From Rossellomorea pakistanensis (GTDB taxonomy: Bacteria > Bacillota > Bacilli > Bacillales > Bacillaceae_B): a DNA stretch of 64,000 nucleotides. Below, piece after piece: positions 34,950 through 43,105 of the stretch (the first letter of the stretch is position 1; each line of letters starts with the position of its first letter). A program made the translations under genes and the position numbers. A model generated the notes under the pieces. That model worked only from the letters and a program-made list of their open reading frames with translations. It was not told the DNA's origin and searched no databases. The stretch covers positions 1,178,001 to 1,242,000 of the forward strand of contig NZ_JAFBDZ010000002.1 of NCBI RefSeq assembly GCF_016908495.1. Direction: 5' to 3'.

Positions 34950-35087
34950 ATGAGAACTACACTCGAAACACAAACAAAGAAATGTGAATACTGCTCTGGG
35001 AAAGGTTACTTCCAACTCGTTCTTGGCGGCTCTGAGACTTGTCCTTGTTGCTGCGGAAGCGGAAAAAATACAAATCAATCATCATAA
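34950..35087 (+). CDS. yuiA: YuiA family zinc-ribbon microprotein
   Basis: This 45-residue protein carries two CxxC-type pairs, CEYCSGKGY and CPCCCGSG, in the arrangement of a DnaJ-like zinc finger (CxxCxGxG twice). It is recognised as YuiA by sequence and by its neighbours yuiB and yuiC. The function is unknown; it could bind zinc or RNA/protein partners. AAAGGAGAGGG is a strong SD and a terminator follows eight bases after the stop. Confidence 0.9.
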   Translation: MRTTLETQTKKCEYCSGKGYFQLVLGGSETCPCCCGSGKNTNQSS

Positions 35088-35094
35088 TTAAGAT

Positions 35095-35137
35095 AGAGAG
35101 GGATTGGCCGTCATTGGTCAGTCTCTCTATTTTTTTG
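35095..35137 (+). terminator. Intrinsic terminator after yuiA
   Basis: AGAGAGG-ATTG pairs with CA-TCTCTCT around the loop, followed by seven T. Confidence 0.88.
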
Positions 35138-35159
35138 TGCGGTTTGAGGTGCTTCTGTT

Positions 35160-35575
35160 TTTCTTTGTCTAACTCCAGCGCGTAGGTTCTCAAGTCCTAA
35201 AAAGAATTATGAAACCGTGAAACAGTGAGAAAGACGAAATGATGGTATAAAAAGGGGTGTTTGATACCGTGAAACTGTGAAAAAGCTGAAACAAGGGCAT
35301 TAAAAGAGTGCTTTATAGACGTGAAACTATGCGATTCCTGAAATGACATCATAAAACGAGTCACCTAGTAAGAAAAAATTCCCCTTCCTAGGTGACCCGC
35401 CTTATGCTTGTCAGGCCTGTTCAAGGCGCTTCCGCTTTTCTAGTGTCCAGCTCCAGCGCCTAGGCCTTCGAGACATAAGCCAAGCCACCTAGAAAGGGAA
35501 AAGGCACCCTTTCTAGGTGACTCGTCTTATGCTTGTCAGGCCTGTTCAAAGCGCTTCCGCTTATCTAGTAATTGT
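35160..35575. repeat. Composite dispersed repeat (family B) with 52-bp tandem module
   Basis: It holds a partial and a full 52-base unit (full unit at 35269-35320) and a third truncated unit, then a hairpin (about 35357-35410), the end motif GGCGCTTCCGCTTTTCTAG, the motif GTGTCCAGCTCCAGCGCC and a second hairpin (35472-35537). The order matches 22165-22602. It separates yuiA from yuiB, the only copy here between genes in tandem. Confidence 0.88.
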
Positions 35576-35664
35576 GGTGAATTTGTGAAGAATTTTCTAC
35601 TTTATTGACGTTCGTCCCATGATTTTAGTACACTTGTCTTTAGTGTGTATGGAGGTGCAGGACG

Positions 35665-35988
35665 ATGCAGATGGGTCTCCCCGTGATCATCATTTCAATG
35701 CTATTGTTTTTAGTGTTGTTTTTCGGTATTGGCTTTTTGTTGAATATGTTACTTAGAATGACATGGATTATGGCATTTATTTACCCTATAATAACGATTC
35801 TTATTGTAGATGAAGTACGTTTTATCGAATACTTCCGTGATTCACAAGAAGCTTTTTCTAGTTTGGGTGTAAAATTGGCTTCTTTAACGGTTGCAGATAT
35901 ATTAATTTTGGCAAGTGGACTGGCAGGAGCCATTCTTTCTGGAGTGACCATGAAAACCTTACGAAAAAAAGGCTATAGAATGTTTTAA
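35665..35988 (+). CDS. yuiB: Membrane protein YuiB
   Basis: This 107-residue protein has three predicted membrane helices (residues 4-27, 31-52 and 75-95) and a basic C-terminus. It is recognised as YuiB by sequence and by its place between yuiA and yuiC. The function is unknown. GGAGGTG precedes the ATG. The upstream 90 bases after the repeat must hold its promoter if it is not read through from yuiA. Confidence 0.85.
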   Translation: MQMGLPVIIISMLLFLVLFFGIGFLLNMLLRMTWIMAFIYPIITILIVDEVRFIEYFRDSQEAFSSLGVKLASLTVADILILASGLAGAILSGVTMKTLRKKGYRMF

Positions 35989-35994
35989 TTAGTT

Positions 35995-36027
35995 AGACTT
36001 CCTGTTATTAAAGGAGGTCTTTTTTTG
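35995..36027 (+). terminator. Intrinsic terminator after yuiB
   Basis: AGACTTCCT (35995-36003) pairs with AGGAGGTCT (36012-36020), followed by seven T. Confidence 0.88.
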
Positions 36028-36183
36028 TGTTCAGAATACGTGTCTATCCACCGTAATGTAAGGCTTATACAATGGAATTAACATAAAAACACCATTAAGT
36101 ATTTAGAACATTTCGACTCTTTAATAATAATTTATGAATATTTCTTCTCAAGTTAGGAAAGTAATAGATTTGGGAGGAGTGAA

Positions 36184-36885
36184 ATGATGAAATTTCTTAA
36201 AACATGGTCCAAACGATGGTTGATGACTATTCTTGTCGTTCTGGCACTATCAGCAACATTCCAATCTATCACTGGAGTAAAAGCAAGCTCATTGCCGAAA
36301 TGGTTATTAGAAACTCATAATGGTGAAAATGTAGAGGAGCATGCTATGAAGCCAGTTTCGCTTACATTTAAAGTATTAAAGCGATTTGCACAAGGAAAAA
36401 CACAAATTTCTTCTGCAGAAGCCGTTACAAATGAGCCATTAACCTTAATAGATTCGATTGATTGGACACAATACGAAAAAGATACGGTAGTTGCAACGGG
36501 GTATACGGCTGGGATAGAATCCACAGGAAAAAGCCCAGGACATCCAGGGTATGGAATTACATATTCGGGGGTAAAAGTAAAACGTGATCTTTATTCAACC
36601 ATTGCGGCAGACTTAGACGTTTATCCTATTGGTACGATTCTTTTTATACCAGGATACGGTTTTGGAGTGGTCGCAGATAAAGGTAGCGCCATCAATGGAA
36701 ACGAGCTTGATCTATACTATAAGACGGTTGATGATGTGTTTAACGAATGGGGAAAGAAAACCCTTGAAGTGTTCGTGATTCAAAAAGGGAATGGAACTTT
36801 AACTGAAGAAGATTTGATTGCTTTAAATGAAAATGAAGAAATGCAGGTCTTTAGACAACAATATATCTCTCCTGAAGAGGAATAA
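36184..36885 (+). CDS. yuiC: 3D-domain protein YuiC, putative lytic transglycosylase
   Basis: This 233-residue exported protein has a signal peptide (residues 1-35) and a C-terminal 3D domain, named for three aspartates. These are visible in [19 protein letters not shown] and NELDLYY. B. subtilis YuiC is a stationary-phase lytic transglycosylase of the MltA-like fold acting on peptidoglycan. GGAGG at 36173-36177 fits the ATG at 36184. It is followed by a large hairpin shared with the convergent gene. Confidence 0.9.
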   Translation: MMKFLKTWSKRWLMTILVVLALSATFQSITGVKASSLPKWLLETHNGENVEEHAMKPVSLTFKVLKRFAQGKTQISSAEAVTNEPLTLIDSIDWTQYEKDTVVATGYTAGIESTGKSPGHPGYGITYSGVKVKRDLYSTIAADLDVYPIGTILFIPGYGFGVVADKGSAINGNELDLYYKTVDDVFNEWGKKTLEVFVIQKGNGTLTEEDLIALNENEEMQVFRQQYISPEEE

Positions 36886-36896
36886 TAGATAAAAGC

Positions 36897-36981
36897 GGCT
36901 GATCCCAAATCGAAGGCGACTACATCCATATTAAAGAACATCTTATATAGAAGATGTTCCTGAGGCCTTCTGGGGACAGCC
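36897..36981. terminator. Large nested hairpin between convergent genes (family E)
   Basis: Outer arms GGCTG-TCCC and GGGGACAGCC, middle arms CGAAGGC and GCCTTC, and a perfect inner hairpin GAACATCTT/AAGATGTTC (36936-36959). There is no long T run. Similar nested architecture occurs at 43986-44096 and 56634-56757. It probably acts as a terminator or processing barrier for both flanking genes. Confidence 0.65.
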
Positions 36982-36997
36982 TATTATGATTAGAAAG

Positions 36998-37798
36998 TCA
37001 TGATGATTTGAATACAAGATCATTATAAATCGAGGGATGTAATTTCTTCCCCAGCTGTAATGCTCCTTTAAGTAATTGTGGAGATGGCCGACAATACAAA
37101 GCCTCTTCAAGGATTAGTATTTTATCCTCTTTAATAGCCTTCAAGCTGTCCCATCCTGGTCTTTTCTTTACTACTTTAGGGTTAACCTTCTGTGTTTGAA
37201 CACCAACCCATGCTAGACATATGTAATCAGGATTTCGGTTATATACGTCTGTCCAATCGGTTTGAACACTAGCAAGTTCTACATCTTCAAAGCTATTATG
37301 ACCCCCTGCAAGGGAGCTTAATTCTGTTAGCCAATTGATTTTCCCTGGTGTAAAAACAGGTTTTGGCCACCATTCCCAATAAAGGGTTGGTGGTGTGGTC
37401 ACTTTTTCAGCTCTTTCTTTTAAGAGCTCTATAAAATTGTAAAACTCCCGCTGCTTCTCTTCTGCATATTGAGGTATTCCACATGCTTTTCCTATTGTCA
37501 ACAGATCATCCGCAATGTCTGAAAAACTCTGTGGGTTTAGCACAATATAGGGCAATTTCCGCTTTTTTAGTTCTTCGATATTCTTTTCCATTCCTGGTAC
37601 ACTTAATGAGGCTACGACTAGGTCGGGTTCAAGCTTTTCTACCTTTTCCATATCAATGGATAGGTCTGGACCGAGTCTCGGAAGATGGGTGATTTCTTCT
37701 GGGAAATCTGAATAATCATCTACGCCTACAATGGAGGGGGTTAAATCTAAGTAATCCAGAATTTCCGTGTTACTTGGACATATTGAAACAATTCTCAT
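36998..37798 (-). CDS. Cobalamin/iron-type periplasmic-binding-fold protein without signal peptide
   Basis: This 266-residue protein belongs to the BtuF/FepB-like helical-backbone binding fold. The start MRIVSICPSNTEILDYLD is the usual first strand after a signal peptide, and MEKVEKLEPDLVVAS and WYWWPKPVFTPG-like EWWPKPVFTPG segments are typical. There is no signal sequence and no lipobox, so it seems cytoplasmic, and no ABC permease or ATPase lies beside it. A role in corrinoid binding or salvage is a guess. It is closely followed by yuiD on the same strand upstream (12 bases). Confidence 0.8.
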   Translation of the reverse strand: MRIVSICPSNTEILDYLDLTPSIVGVDDYSDFPEEITHLPRLGPDLSIDMEKVEKLEPDLVVASLSVPGMEKNIEELKKRKLPYIVLNPQSFSDIADDLLTIGKACGIPQYAEEKQREFYNFIELLKERAEKVTTPPTLYWEWWPKPVFTPGKINWLTELSSLAGGHNSFEDVELASVQTDWTDVYNRNPDYICLAWVGVQTQKVNPKVVKKRPGWDSLKAIKEDKILILEEALYCRPSPQLLKGALQLGKKLHPSIYNDLVFKSS

Positions 37799-37810
37799 TT
37801 GTGAAGCCTC

Positions 37811-38290
37811 CTATGTGTGGATCAAATAGTGAAGGAGTAGAGTAAGCAGGATTCCTGAAAGGCCACCAAAAAAAACCTCAATAGGCTTATGGCCTAACAA
37901 TTCTTTTAATTCTTTCTGTTTTTCCTGTTCCGCCTTCTTTTGCCAACCCTTTGCTTCCTCAACAAATCGTTGGAAATCCCCCATAAGTTGATTTAATACA
38001 ATCGCTTGTTCCCCTGCTTGTCTGCGAACGCCTGTTGCATCAAACATAGTGATAATAGCAAAAACAGCTGCAATAGCAAATATAGGTGATGCAAGACTTG
38101 TTTCTAAGGCAACACCTGTTGCAAGTGCCGTTACAGCAGCCGAGTGGGAGCTTGGCATCCCACCTGTCGATGTTAGTAATGACCAATCAAGCTGCCTGGT
38201 CGCAATAAACTGAATGGGTACTTTCACGAATTGGGCAAAGAATATAGCGATTAGTGCCGCCCAGAGTGGGAAATTCAAGAAGAGATCCAT
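37811..38290 (-). CDS. yuiD: Divergent PAP2 family membrane protein YuiD
   Basis: This 159-residue membrane protein of the divergent PAP2 (DUF212) family has helices near residues 5-25, 50-75, 85-105 and 137-157. The family motif TGGMPSSHSAAV and the GVRRQAGEQA segment are clear. PAP2 relatives remove phosphate from lipid phosphates, but activity of this branch is unproven. The ATG at 38290 matches the usual YuiD start; an upstream in-frame ATG at 38305 sits directly on the SD GAAAGGATG. It is likely cotranscribed with the binding-fold gene. Confidence 0.87.
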   Translation of the reverse strand: MDLFLNFPLWAALIAIFFAQFVKVPIQFIATRQLDWSLLTSTGGMPSSHSAAVTALATGVALETSLASPIFAIAAVFAIITMFDATGVRRQAGEQAIVLNQLMGDFQRFVEEAKGWQKKAEQEKQKELKELLGHKPIEVFFGGLSGILLTLLLHYLIHT

Positions 38291-38438
38291 GCTGTACGTA
38301 TACATCCTTTCTAAATGACTTTCCTAAAAGTTAATGCTCCCATTATAACACAGAAAGTTTTGAAAGCTTATTGATAAACTTAATTAGATAGTCGAAATAA
38401 TTTCATTTTTTAGATATAATTTAATTGGAGGTGTAGGG

Positions 38439-39941
38439 ATGAAATTTTCAGTAAAAAATGAAGCATTTTATAATCGTTCATCTGATTGTGTGGTGGTTGG
38501 TTTATTTAACAAGCCTACCTTTACTGGTGAGTTGACTTCTCTTGATGAAAGTTTAAATGGGATGTTAACGGATTTTGTGAAGGAAGGAGATCTTTCATCT
38601 AAACTTAAAGGGATTTCAAAAATACATACATTTGGAAAATTACCAACCAAACGACTCCTATTTGTAGGACTAGGAAAAGAAAAGAATTTAACGTTTGATA
38701 CTGTCAGAGAAGCATTAGGGGTAGCTGCAAAAACATTAAAAAAAATGAAAGTCACTTCGGTTTCCATTGCCGTTGATACTTTTGTTACAGACAGCATACT
38801 AGCATCCGATATTGCTCATGCTTTTAGTGAATCATTTACGATGGCTACCTATGAGTTTCATGGTTATAAAAAGAAGTCAAATGAGCCAGAAGTTAGTATA
38901 GAAGAGGTTGTCGCCCTTACAAAAGAAGATCCAGAAGAAACTCATGCAGCACTTCAAGTAGGATATGCCCATGGAAAAGGGGTTAATTCAGCCCGAACAC
39001 TTGTCAACACGCCTGGGAACATGCTGACGTCTACAAAGCTTTCAGAATATGCACTAGAGTTAGCCAAAAAATATGAATTTGAAGTAGAAATCCTAGATAA
39101 AGAGGATATGGAAAGATTGGGGATGGGCGCCCTTCTTGCCGTCAATCAAGGATCTATAGAGCCCCCTAAGATGATCGTTCTAAAACATCAAGGAAAGGAT
39201 CAATGGGAGGATGTCATCGGACTTGTCGGAAAAGGGATCACCTTTGATACTGGTGGATACTCTTTAAAACCAAAGGATGGCATCGTAGGAATGAAGACGG
39301 ATATGGGTGGTGCTGCAGCAGTTCTAGGCGCTATGGAGATTATTGGAGAGCTTCGTCCTGAACAAAACGTCGTGGCAGTCATCCCTTCTACAGATAACAT
39401 GGTGAGTGGAGCTGCCTTTAAACCAGACGACGTGATTACATCAATGAGTGGAAAAACGATTGAAGTATTAAACACAGATGCAGAAGGTCGTTTAGCACTT
39501 GCAGACGGTATATCCTATGCTAAGCATCATGGAGCCGATTATATTGTAGATGTGGCGACATTAACTGGCGGAGTCATTGTTGCTTTAGGAACGGATAAAA
39601 CGGGAGCAATGACGAATAATGAAACTTTCTTCGAACAGGTTCTAGAATCATCATTTGAAGCTGGTGAATTCATTTGGCGACTTCCGTATACGGACAATGA
39701 TAAAAAGCGTGTCCGAAACAGCAAGATAGCTGATTTGAATAACTCTCCAGGAAGAGAAGGTCATGCGATCATGGGGGGAGCGTTTGTTGGAGAATTTGTT
39801 GAAAACACCCCTTGGGTCCATCTGGATATTGCTGGTACGGCAACTTCTAAAGCCGACCATGAGCTTGGTCCGTCTGGTGGAACTGGGGTTATGGCGCGCA
39901 CCCTTGCCTTACTCGTTGAACGCTTTGAAATAGTTGAATAG
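38439..39941 (+). CDS. pepA: Leucyl aminopeptidase PepA (YuiE)
   Basis: This 500-residue M17 aminopeptidase releases N-terminal residues from peptides in the cytoplasm. The C-terminal catalytic domain has the metal and catalytic signature [10 protein letters not shown] (near residue 345), [15 protein letters not shown] and [11 protein letters not shown]. The N-terminal domain is the less conserved macro-like one. GGAGGTG is the SD. It is divergent from yuiD and ends at a perfect palindromic terminator. Confidence 0.96.
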   Translation: MKFSVKNEAFYNRSSDCVVVGLFNKPTFTGELTSLDESLNGMLTDFVKEGDLSSKLKGISKIHTFGKLPTKRLLFVGLGKEKNLTFDTVREALGVAAKTLKKMKVTSVSIAVDTFVTDSILASDIAHAFSESFTMATYEFHGYKKKSNEPEVSIEEVVALTKEDPEETHAALQVGYAHGKGVNSARTLVNTPGNMLTSTKLSEYALELAKKYEFEVEILDKEDMERLGMGALLAVNQGSIEPPKMIVLKHQGKDQWEDVIGLVGKGITFDTGGYSLKPKDGIVGMKTDMGGAAAVLGAMEIIGELRPEQNVVAVIPSTDNMVSGAAFKPDDVITSMSGKTIEVLNTDAEGRLALADGISYAKHHGADYIVDVATLTGGVIVALGTDKTGAMTNNETFFEQVLESSFEAGEFIWRLPYTDNDKKRVRNSKIADLNNSPGREGHAIMGGAFVGEFVENTPWVHLDIAGTATSKADHELGPSGGTGVMARTLALLVERFEIVE

Positions 39942-39950
39942 AAGCTGATA

Positions 39951-39982
39951 AACAAGGTTAACCTCAGGTTAACCTTGTTTAT
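39951..39982 (+). terminator. Perfect palindromic terminator after pepA
   Basis: AACAAGGTTAACCT and AGGTTAACCTTGTT are perfectly complementary around a single C, with TT following. The T tract is short. Confidence 0.8.
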
Positions 39983-40020
39983 TTCATTGACACTCTTTAG
40001 TAATTTACCAAGATAAAGCA

Positions 40021-40050
40021 TTGACAAAATAAATTTTATTTTGTTATAGT
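40021..40050 (+). promoter_or_regulatory. Sigma-A promoter of yuiF
   Basis: Consensus TTGACA (40021-40026) and TATAGT (40045-40050) are 18 bases apart, 86 bases before the yuiF start. Confidence 0.65.
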
Positions 40051-40135
40051 GGAAAATGTATTTTAACACTCTACCAATTTAGTGGATTAAAGGATTTTTT
40101 TAGATATTACTTACAACGAGAGGGGAACTTTACAG

Positions 40136-41455
40136 ATGAATGCAGTCATTGTTGCTGTCCTTGTGATGCTGTTATTAAGTCTATTCCGTGTGAATGTGGT
40201 GTTTGCACTTATAGCAGGAGCCTTAGTAGGGGGCATTACAGGTGGATTAGGAATGAAAGAAACGATGATTATTTTTTCAGAAGGAATTGGTGGAGGAGCC
40301 AATATTGCCTTAAGCTATGCCTTACTTGGAGGATTTGCAGTGGCGATCTCTTATACCGGGATTCCTAATCTACTAGTAGAATTTGTTTTGAAAATTGTTG
40401 GAGGGCGAAATGACTCTCAAAGAAAGGCTTTGTCTAAAGCACTTATCGTTTTATTTCTTTTATCAATAGCCTGTTTTTCGCAAAATATTATCCCCATTCA
40501 TATTGCGTTTATTCCAATATTAATTCCGCCGTTATTGAAAGTGATGACGGAATTACAAATGGATCGTCGTATGATTGCATCTGTGTTGACTTTTGGATTA
40601 ACCGCTCCTTACATTTTATTACCGTATGGATTTGGGTTCATGTTCCATGAAATTATTGCTCAAAATATGGATGCTAGTGGAATGGCAATTGATATGGCAG
40701 ATATACCAAAAGCCATGCTTCTTCCAGTAGGGGGAATGGTTATCGGTTTATTAGTAGCAATCTTTGTTTCATATCGAAAACCTAGAAGCTATCAAAATCT
40801 ATCTTACGTAGCTAAAGAAGAGTCTTCAAACCAGTATTCTAAAAAGGGAATCGTATTTGCTTTTCTCTCCATTATTGCTGCCCTTTATGTTCAATTAACT
40901 TTTGAATCTATGATTTTCGGAGCTTTAGCAGGAATCACAGTATTATATGTGAGCGGCTCCATTAAATGGAGTGAGGCAGATACATTGCTAAACGATGGAA
41001 TGAAAATGATGGCGTTTATAGGATTTGTTATGATCGCAGCAGCCGGTTTTGCTAAAGTCATTCAGGAGACGGGGCATGTGGAGTCCCTTGTAGAAGCGAC
41101 GGCAGGTCTAATTGGAAGAAACCAATCTCTAGCGGCCATTTTAATGCTAATAGTAGGGCTGCTTGTGACGATGGGCATCGGCTCATCCTTTGCAACGATT
41201 CCAATCATCGCTACAATCTTTGTTCCACTAGCATTAGAATTAGGATTTAGCCCATTAGGCACAATTGCTATCATAGGGACAGCAGGTGCTCTTGGGGATG
41301 CAGGATCACCAGCGTCAGATTCAACACTTGGACCAACAGCTGGGCTAAACGTAGATGGACAGCATAACCACATTTGGGATACATGTGTTCCAACCTTTTT
41401 ACACTACAATATCCCTTTGATTTTGTTTGGATGGTTAGCGGCTGTAATGTTGTAA
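40136..41455 (+). CDS. yuiF: Na+/H+ antiporter family protein YuiF
   Basis: This 439-residue integral membrane protein has about eleven hydrophobic segments and belongs to the NhaC-like ion transporter superfamily, matching B. subtilis YuiF in length and neighbours. Recognisable blocks are EGIGGGANIALSYALLGGFA, and GALGDAGSPASDSTLGPTAG near residue 395, which is the second half-helix of the transport core. The coupling ion and substrate are unverified; some relatives carry amino acids. AGAGGGGAA is the SD. It has its own promoter. Confidence 0.88.
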   Translation: MNAVIVAVLVMLLLSLFRVNVVFALIAGALVGGITGGLGMKETMIIFSEGIGGGANIALSYALLGGFAVAISYTGIPNLLVEFVLKIVGGRNDSQRKALSKALIVLFLLSIACFSQNIIPIHIAFIPILIPPLLKVMTELQMDRRMIASVLTFGLTAPYILLPYGFGFMFHEIIAQNMDASGMAIDMADIPKAMLLPVGGMVIGLLVAIFVSYRKPRSYQNLSYVAKEESSNQYSKKGIVFAFLSIIAALYVQLTFESMIFGALAGITVLYVSGSIKWSEADTLLNDGMKMMAFIGFVMIAAAGFAKVIQETGHVESLVEATAGLIGRNQSLAAILMLIVGLLVTMGIGSSFATIPIIATIFVPLALELGFSPLGTIAIIGTAGALGDAGSPASDSTLGPTAGLNVDGQHNHIWDTCVPTFLHYNIPLILFGWLAAVML

Positions 41456-41599
41456 AAGTACAAACCATAGATGAAATCTTTCATTTAAACTATGCTTCTA
41501 ATTTGTCTATAGAACATGAGATAGATGCCCACTCCTTCATAGCGGCTTTTGCATAAATAAGTATGGAAGGCCTATAGAAGAGAAGGAGGTACAGCTTGT

Positions 41600-41782
41600 A
41601 TGAATGATTTTAGAATACCATTTGGTGGCTACGGAGGGTTCGGAAGACGACGGTTTTTCTTCGGAGGACCATTTATTGGTGGATTTCTTGGGGGGGCATT
41701 AGCGAGTACGTTATTCTACCCAAGACCATACCCGTACTACTATCCACCATACCCGTATTATCCATACCCATATTATTACTAA
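41600..41782 (+). CDS. Gly/Phe/Tyr/Pro-rich small protein, spore coat-like
   Basis: This 60-residue protein has a strongly biased composition: Gly/Phe/Arg-rich in the first half (GGYGGFGRRRFFFGGPF) and a C-terminal tail of repeated PY and YP units (PYPYYYPP, PYPYYPYPYYY) with no acidic residues after the start. AAGGAGGTACAG is an excellent SD and a terminator follows at once, so expression is likely. Similar Tyr-rich small proteins occur in Bacillus spore coats, where Tyr can be cross-linked; that role is an inference. No exact family is recognised. Confidence 0.7.
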   Translation: MNDFRIPFGGYGGFGRRRFFFGGPFIGGFLGGALASTLFYPRPYPYYYPPYPYYPYPYYY

Positions 41783-41788
41783 ACCAAG

Positions 41789-41813
41789 AAGGGCGCTTAA
41801 TGGCGCCCTTTTG
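41789..41813 (+). terminator. Intrinsic terminator of the Tyr-rich small gene
   Basis: AAGGGCGC (41789-41796) pairs with GCGCCCTT (41803-41810), then TTTTG. Confidence 0.88.
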
Positions 41814-41937
41814 TAGTGGAAAAAACCTATTGGTGGTTCCTGGTGATAGACGTTTTTGAGTATCGCTATGTGATCTTTAGTTCGTTTTTTATTATTATCA
41901 GTTTAGAGATGGGCCAATAGAAAATAGCCTTCCAAAT

Positions 41938-42318
41938 TCAGCTCCAGCGTAAATTTACTACTAAGTGGCAACAGTCATTTTGAGAGGATCTGTCCTCAAA
42001 TGTAAGATGGAGTCCATCAGGAGTGAATCTAACCTCTGGCTGAATAGTAATGCCTGTAGTCCGAATTAATTGTTTGACTTCTTCTGTTTTTGATTGCTGA
42101 GCGGCATCCATCAATTGATAAGTTAACTCTTTAGATCCTGAAAACCTTTGGACCAATTTTTTGGCTTCGTCCATCAAAGGTAACATCCTTTTCGATGAAT
42201 CAATAAATATCTTTGTCTCAACGGGTGGGAATGGCCTGTATCTATGCCTCCAAGCAGAGTTTCGATGTAACGGGTTCGATCGTCTTCGATAAGAGAAAAA
42301 GGGATGATAGCGGTACAT
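41938..42318 (-). CDS. yuzC: YuzC family protein
   Basis: This 126-residue protein begins with an Arg/Tyr/His-rich stretch (MYRYHPFFSYRRRSNPLHRN) followed by a helical and beta C-terminal part (QLMDAAQQSKTEEVKQLIRT then PDGLHLTFED). It is recognised as YuzC from sequence and position. The function is unknown; the basic Tyr-rich N-terminus suggests a spore-related protein. The ATG at 42318 follows AAGGGGGCC; a longer in-frame version with a hydrophobic leader starting at 42423 has no SD and is not conserved as I recall. Confidence 0.78.
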   Translation of the reverse strand: MYRYHPFFSYRRRSNPLHRNSAWRHRYRPFPPVETKIFIDSSKRMLPLMDEAKKLVQRFSGSKELTYQLMDAAQQSKTEEVKQLIRTTGITIQPEVRFTPDGLHLTFEDRSSQNDCCHLVVNLRWS

Positions 42319-42429
42319 AATGGCCCCCTTCCATAAAAAATGAATGGCAAAAACACCATCCGGATTATTTACAAATATATGCCAACAACCAAAAGAAAAG
42401 AACAATACAAAAAGGACAACCAATCAACG

Positions 42430-42515
42430 CACTAAAGCATTACCTCACCGCGGGACGGTTCTCGAATACGTTAATACTTTAACGCATTCGAGAACCGTCC
42501 CGCGGTGCTTTAGTG
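42430..42515. repeat. Palindromic repeat, GGGACGGTTCTCG family, copy 3 (extended)
   Basis: Inner arms of 28 bases (42446-42473 and 42480-42507) have a single mismatch. Nine further outer bases pair (CACTAAAGC at 42430-42438 with GCTTTAGTG at 42507-42515). This is the longest copy and the only one in a divergent gap (yuzC and yuxO). It lies at the place where B. subtilis has comQXPA and degQ. Confidence 0.9.
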
Positions 42516-42602
42516 TGTTATAGATAACACGATTTTTGAAGGGTTTTTGGTTGTTTTATCGAATGTGATAGAGTGGATGTTATTTATAGGAGGCTTTGAG
42601 AG

Positions 42603-42986
42603 ATGGAATATCAAGATACATTAATTAAAACGCTAGGAATGGAGTTTGTTGAATTAGGGAAAGGAAAGGTAATCGCGACGATGCCTGTAAATGAAAATAC
42701 AAAACAGCCATTTGGTTTCTTGCATGGGGGAGCATCTGTTGCCTTAGCAGAAACGGTTGCAAGTGTTGGTGCGGTAAATCTTATTGATTTAGACAAAGAG
42801 ATTTGCTTTGGCCTTGAAATCAATGCCAATCATATAAAGGCGAAGCGAGATGGGATCGTTACCGCAACGGGTACGGTTATTCATCAGGGGAAAAGTACTA
42901 TGGTTTGGGATATCAAGATCACCGACGAAGAAGACCAATTAATTTGTATTTCACGTTGCACGATGGCCGTCGTTCCTAAAAAATAA
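42603..42986 (+). CDS. yuxO: Hotdog-fold thioesterase YuxO (PaaI type)
   Basis: This 127-residue protein of the PaaI/YuxO hotdog thioesterase family hydrolyses acyl-CoA-type thioesters. The active-site block FGFLHGGASVALAETVAS (residues 38-55) holds the conserved His-Gly-Gly and Glu. A menaquinone-pathway DHNA-CoA thioesterase role is possible for this family but is not shown for this protein. GGAGGC is the SD. In B. subtilis it follows comA; here comA is absent and the gene is preceded by a palindrome. Confidence 0.88.
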   Translation: MEYQDTLIKTLGMEFVELGKGKVIATMPVNENTKQPFGFLHGGASVALAETVASVGAVNLIDLDKEICFGLEINANHIKAKRDGIVTATGTVIHQGKSTMVWDIKITDEEDQLICISRCTMAVVPKK

Positions 42987-43026
42987 CCATAACTAAGTGA
43001 TTTAGATGGTCATCGATATAATTTTA

Positions 43027-43064
43027 AGCAGTGAGACCTCTTAGAAGTCTCACTGCTTTTTTAG
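43027..43064 (+). terminator. Intrinsic terminator after yuxO
   Basis: AGCAGTGAGAC pairs with GTCTCACTGCT around CTCTTAGAA, followed by a run of T. Confidence 0.92.
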
Positions 43065-43105
43065 TACAGTTATAATATAAGAATACAAGGATAGGGGAGA
43101 CGAAT

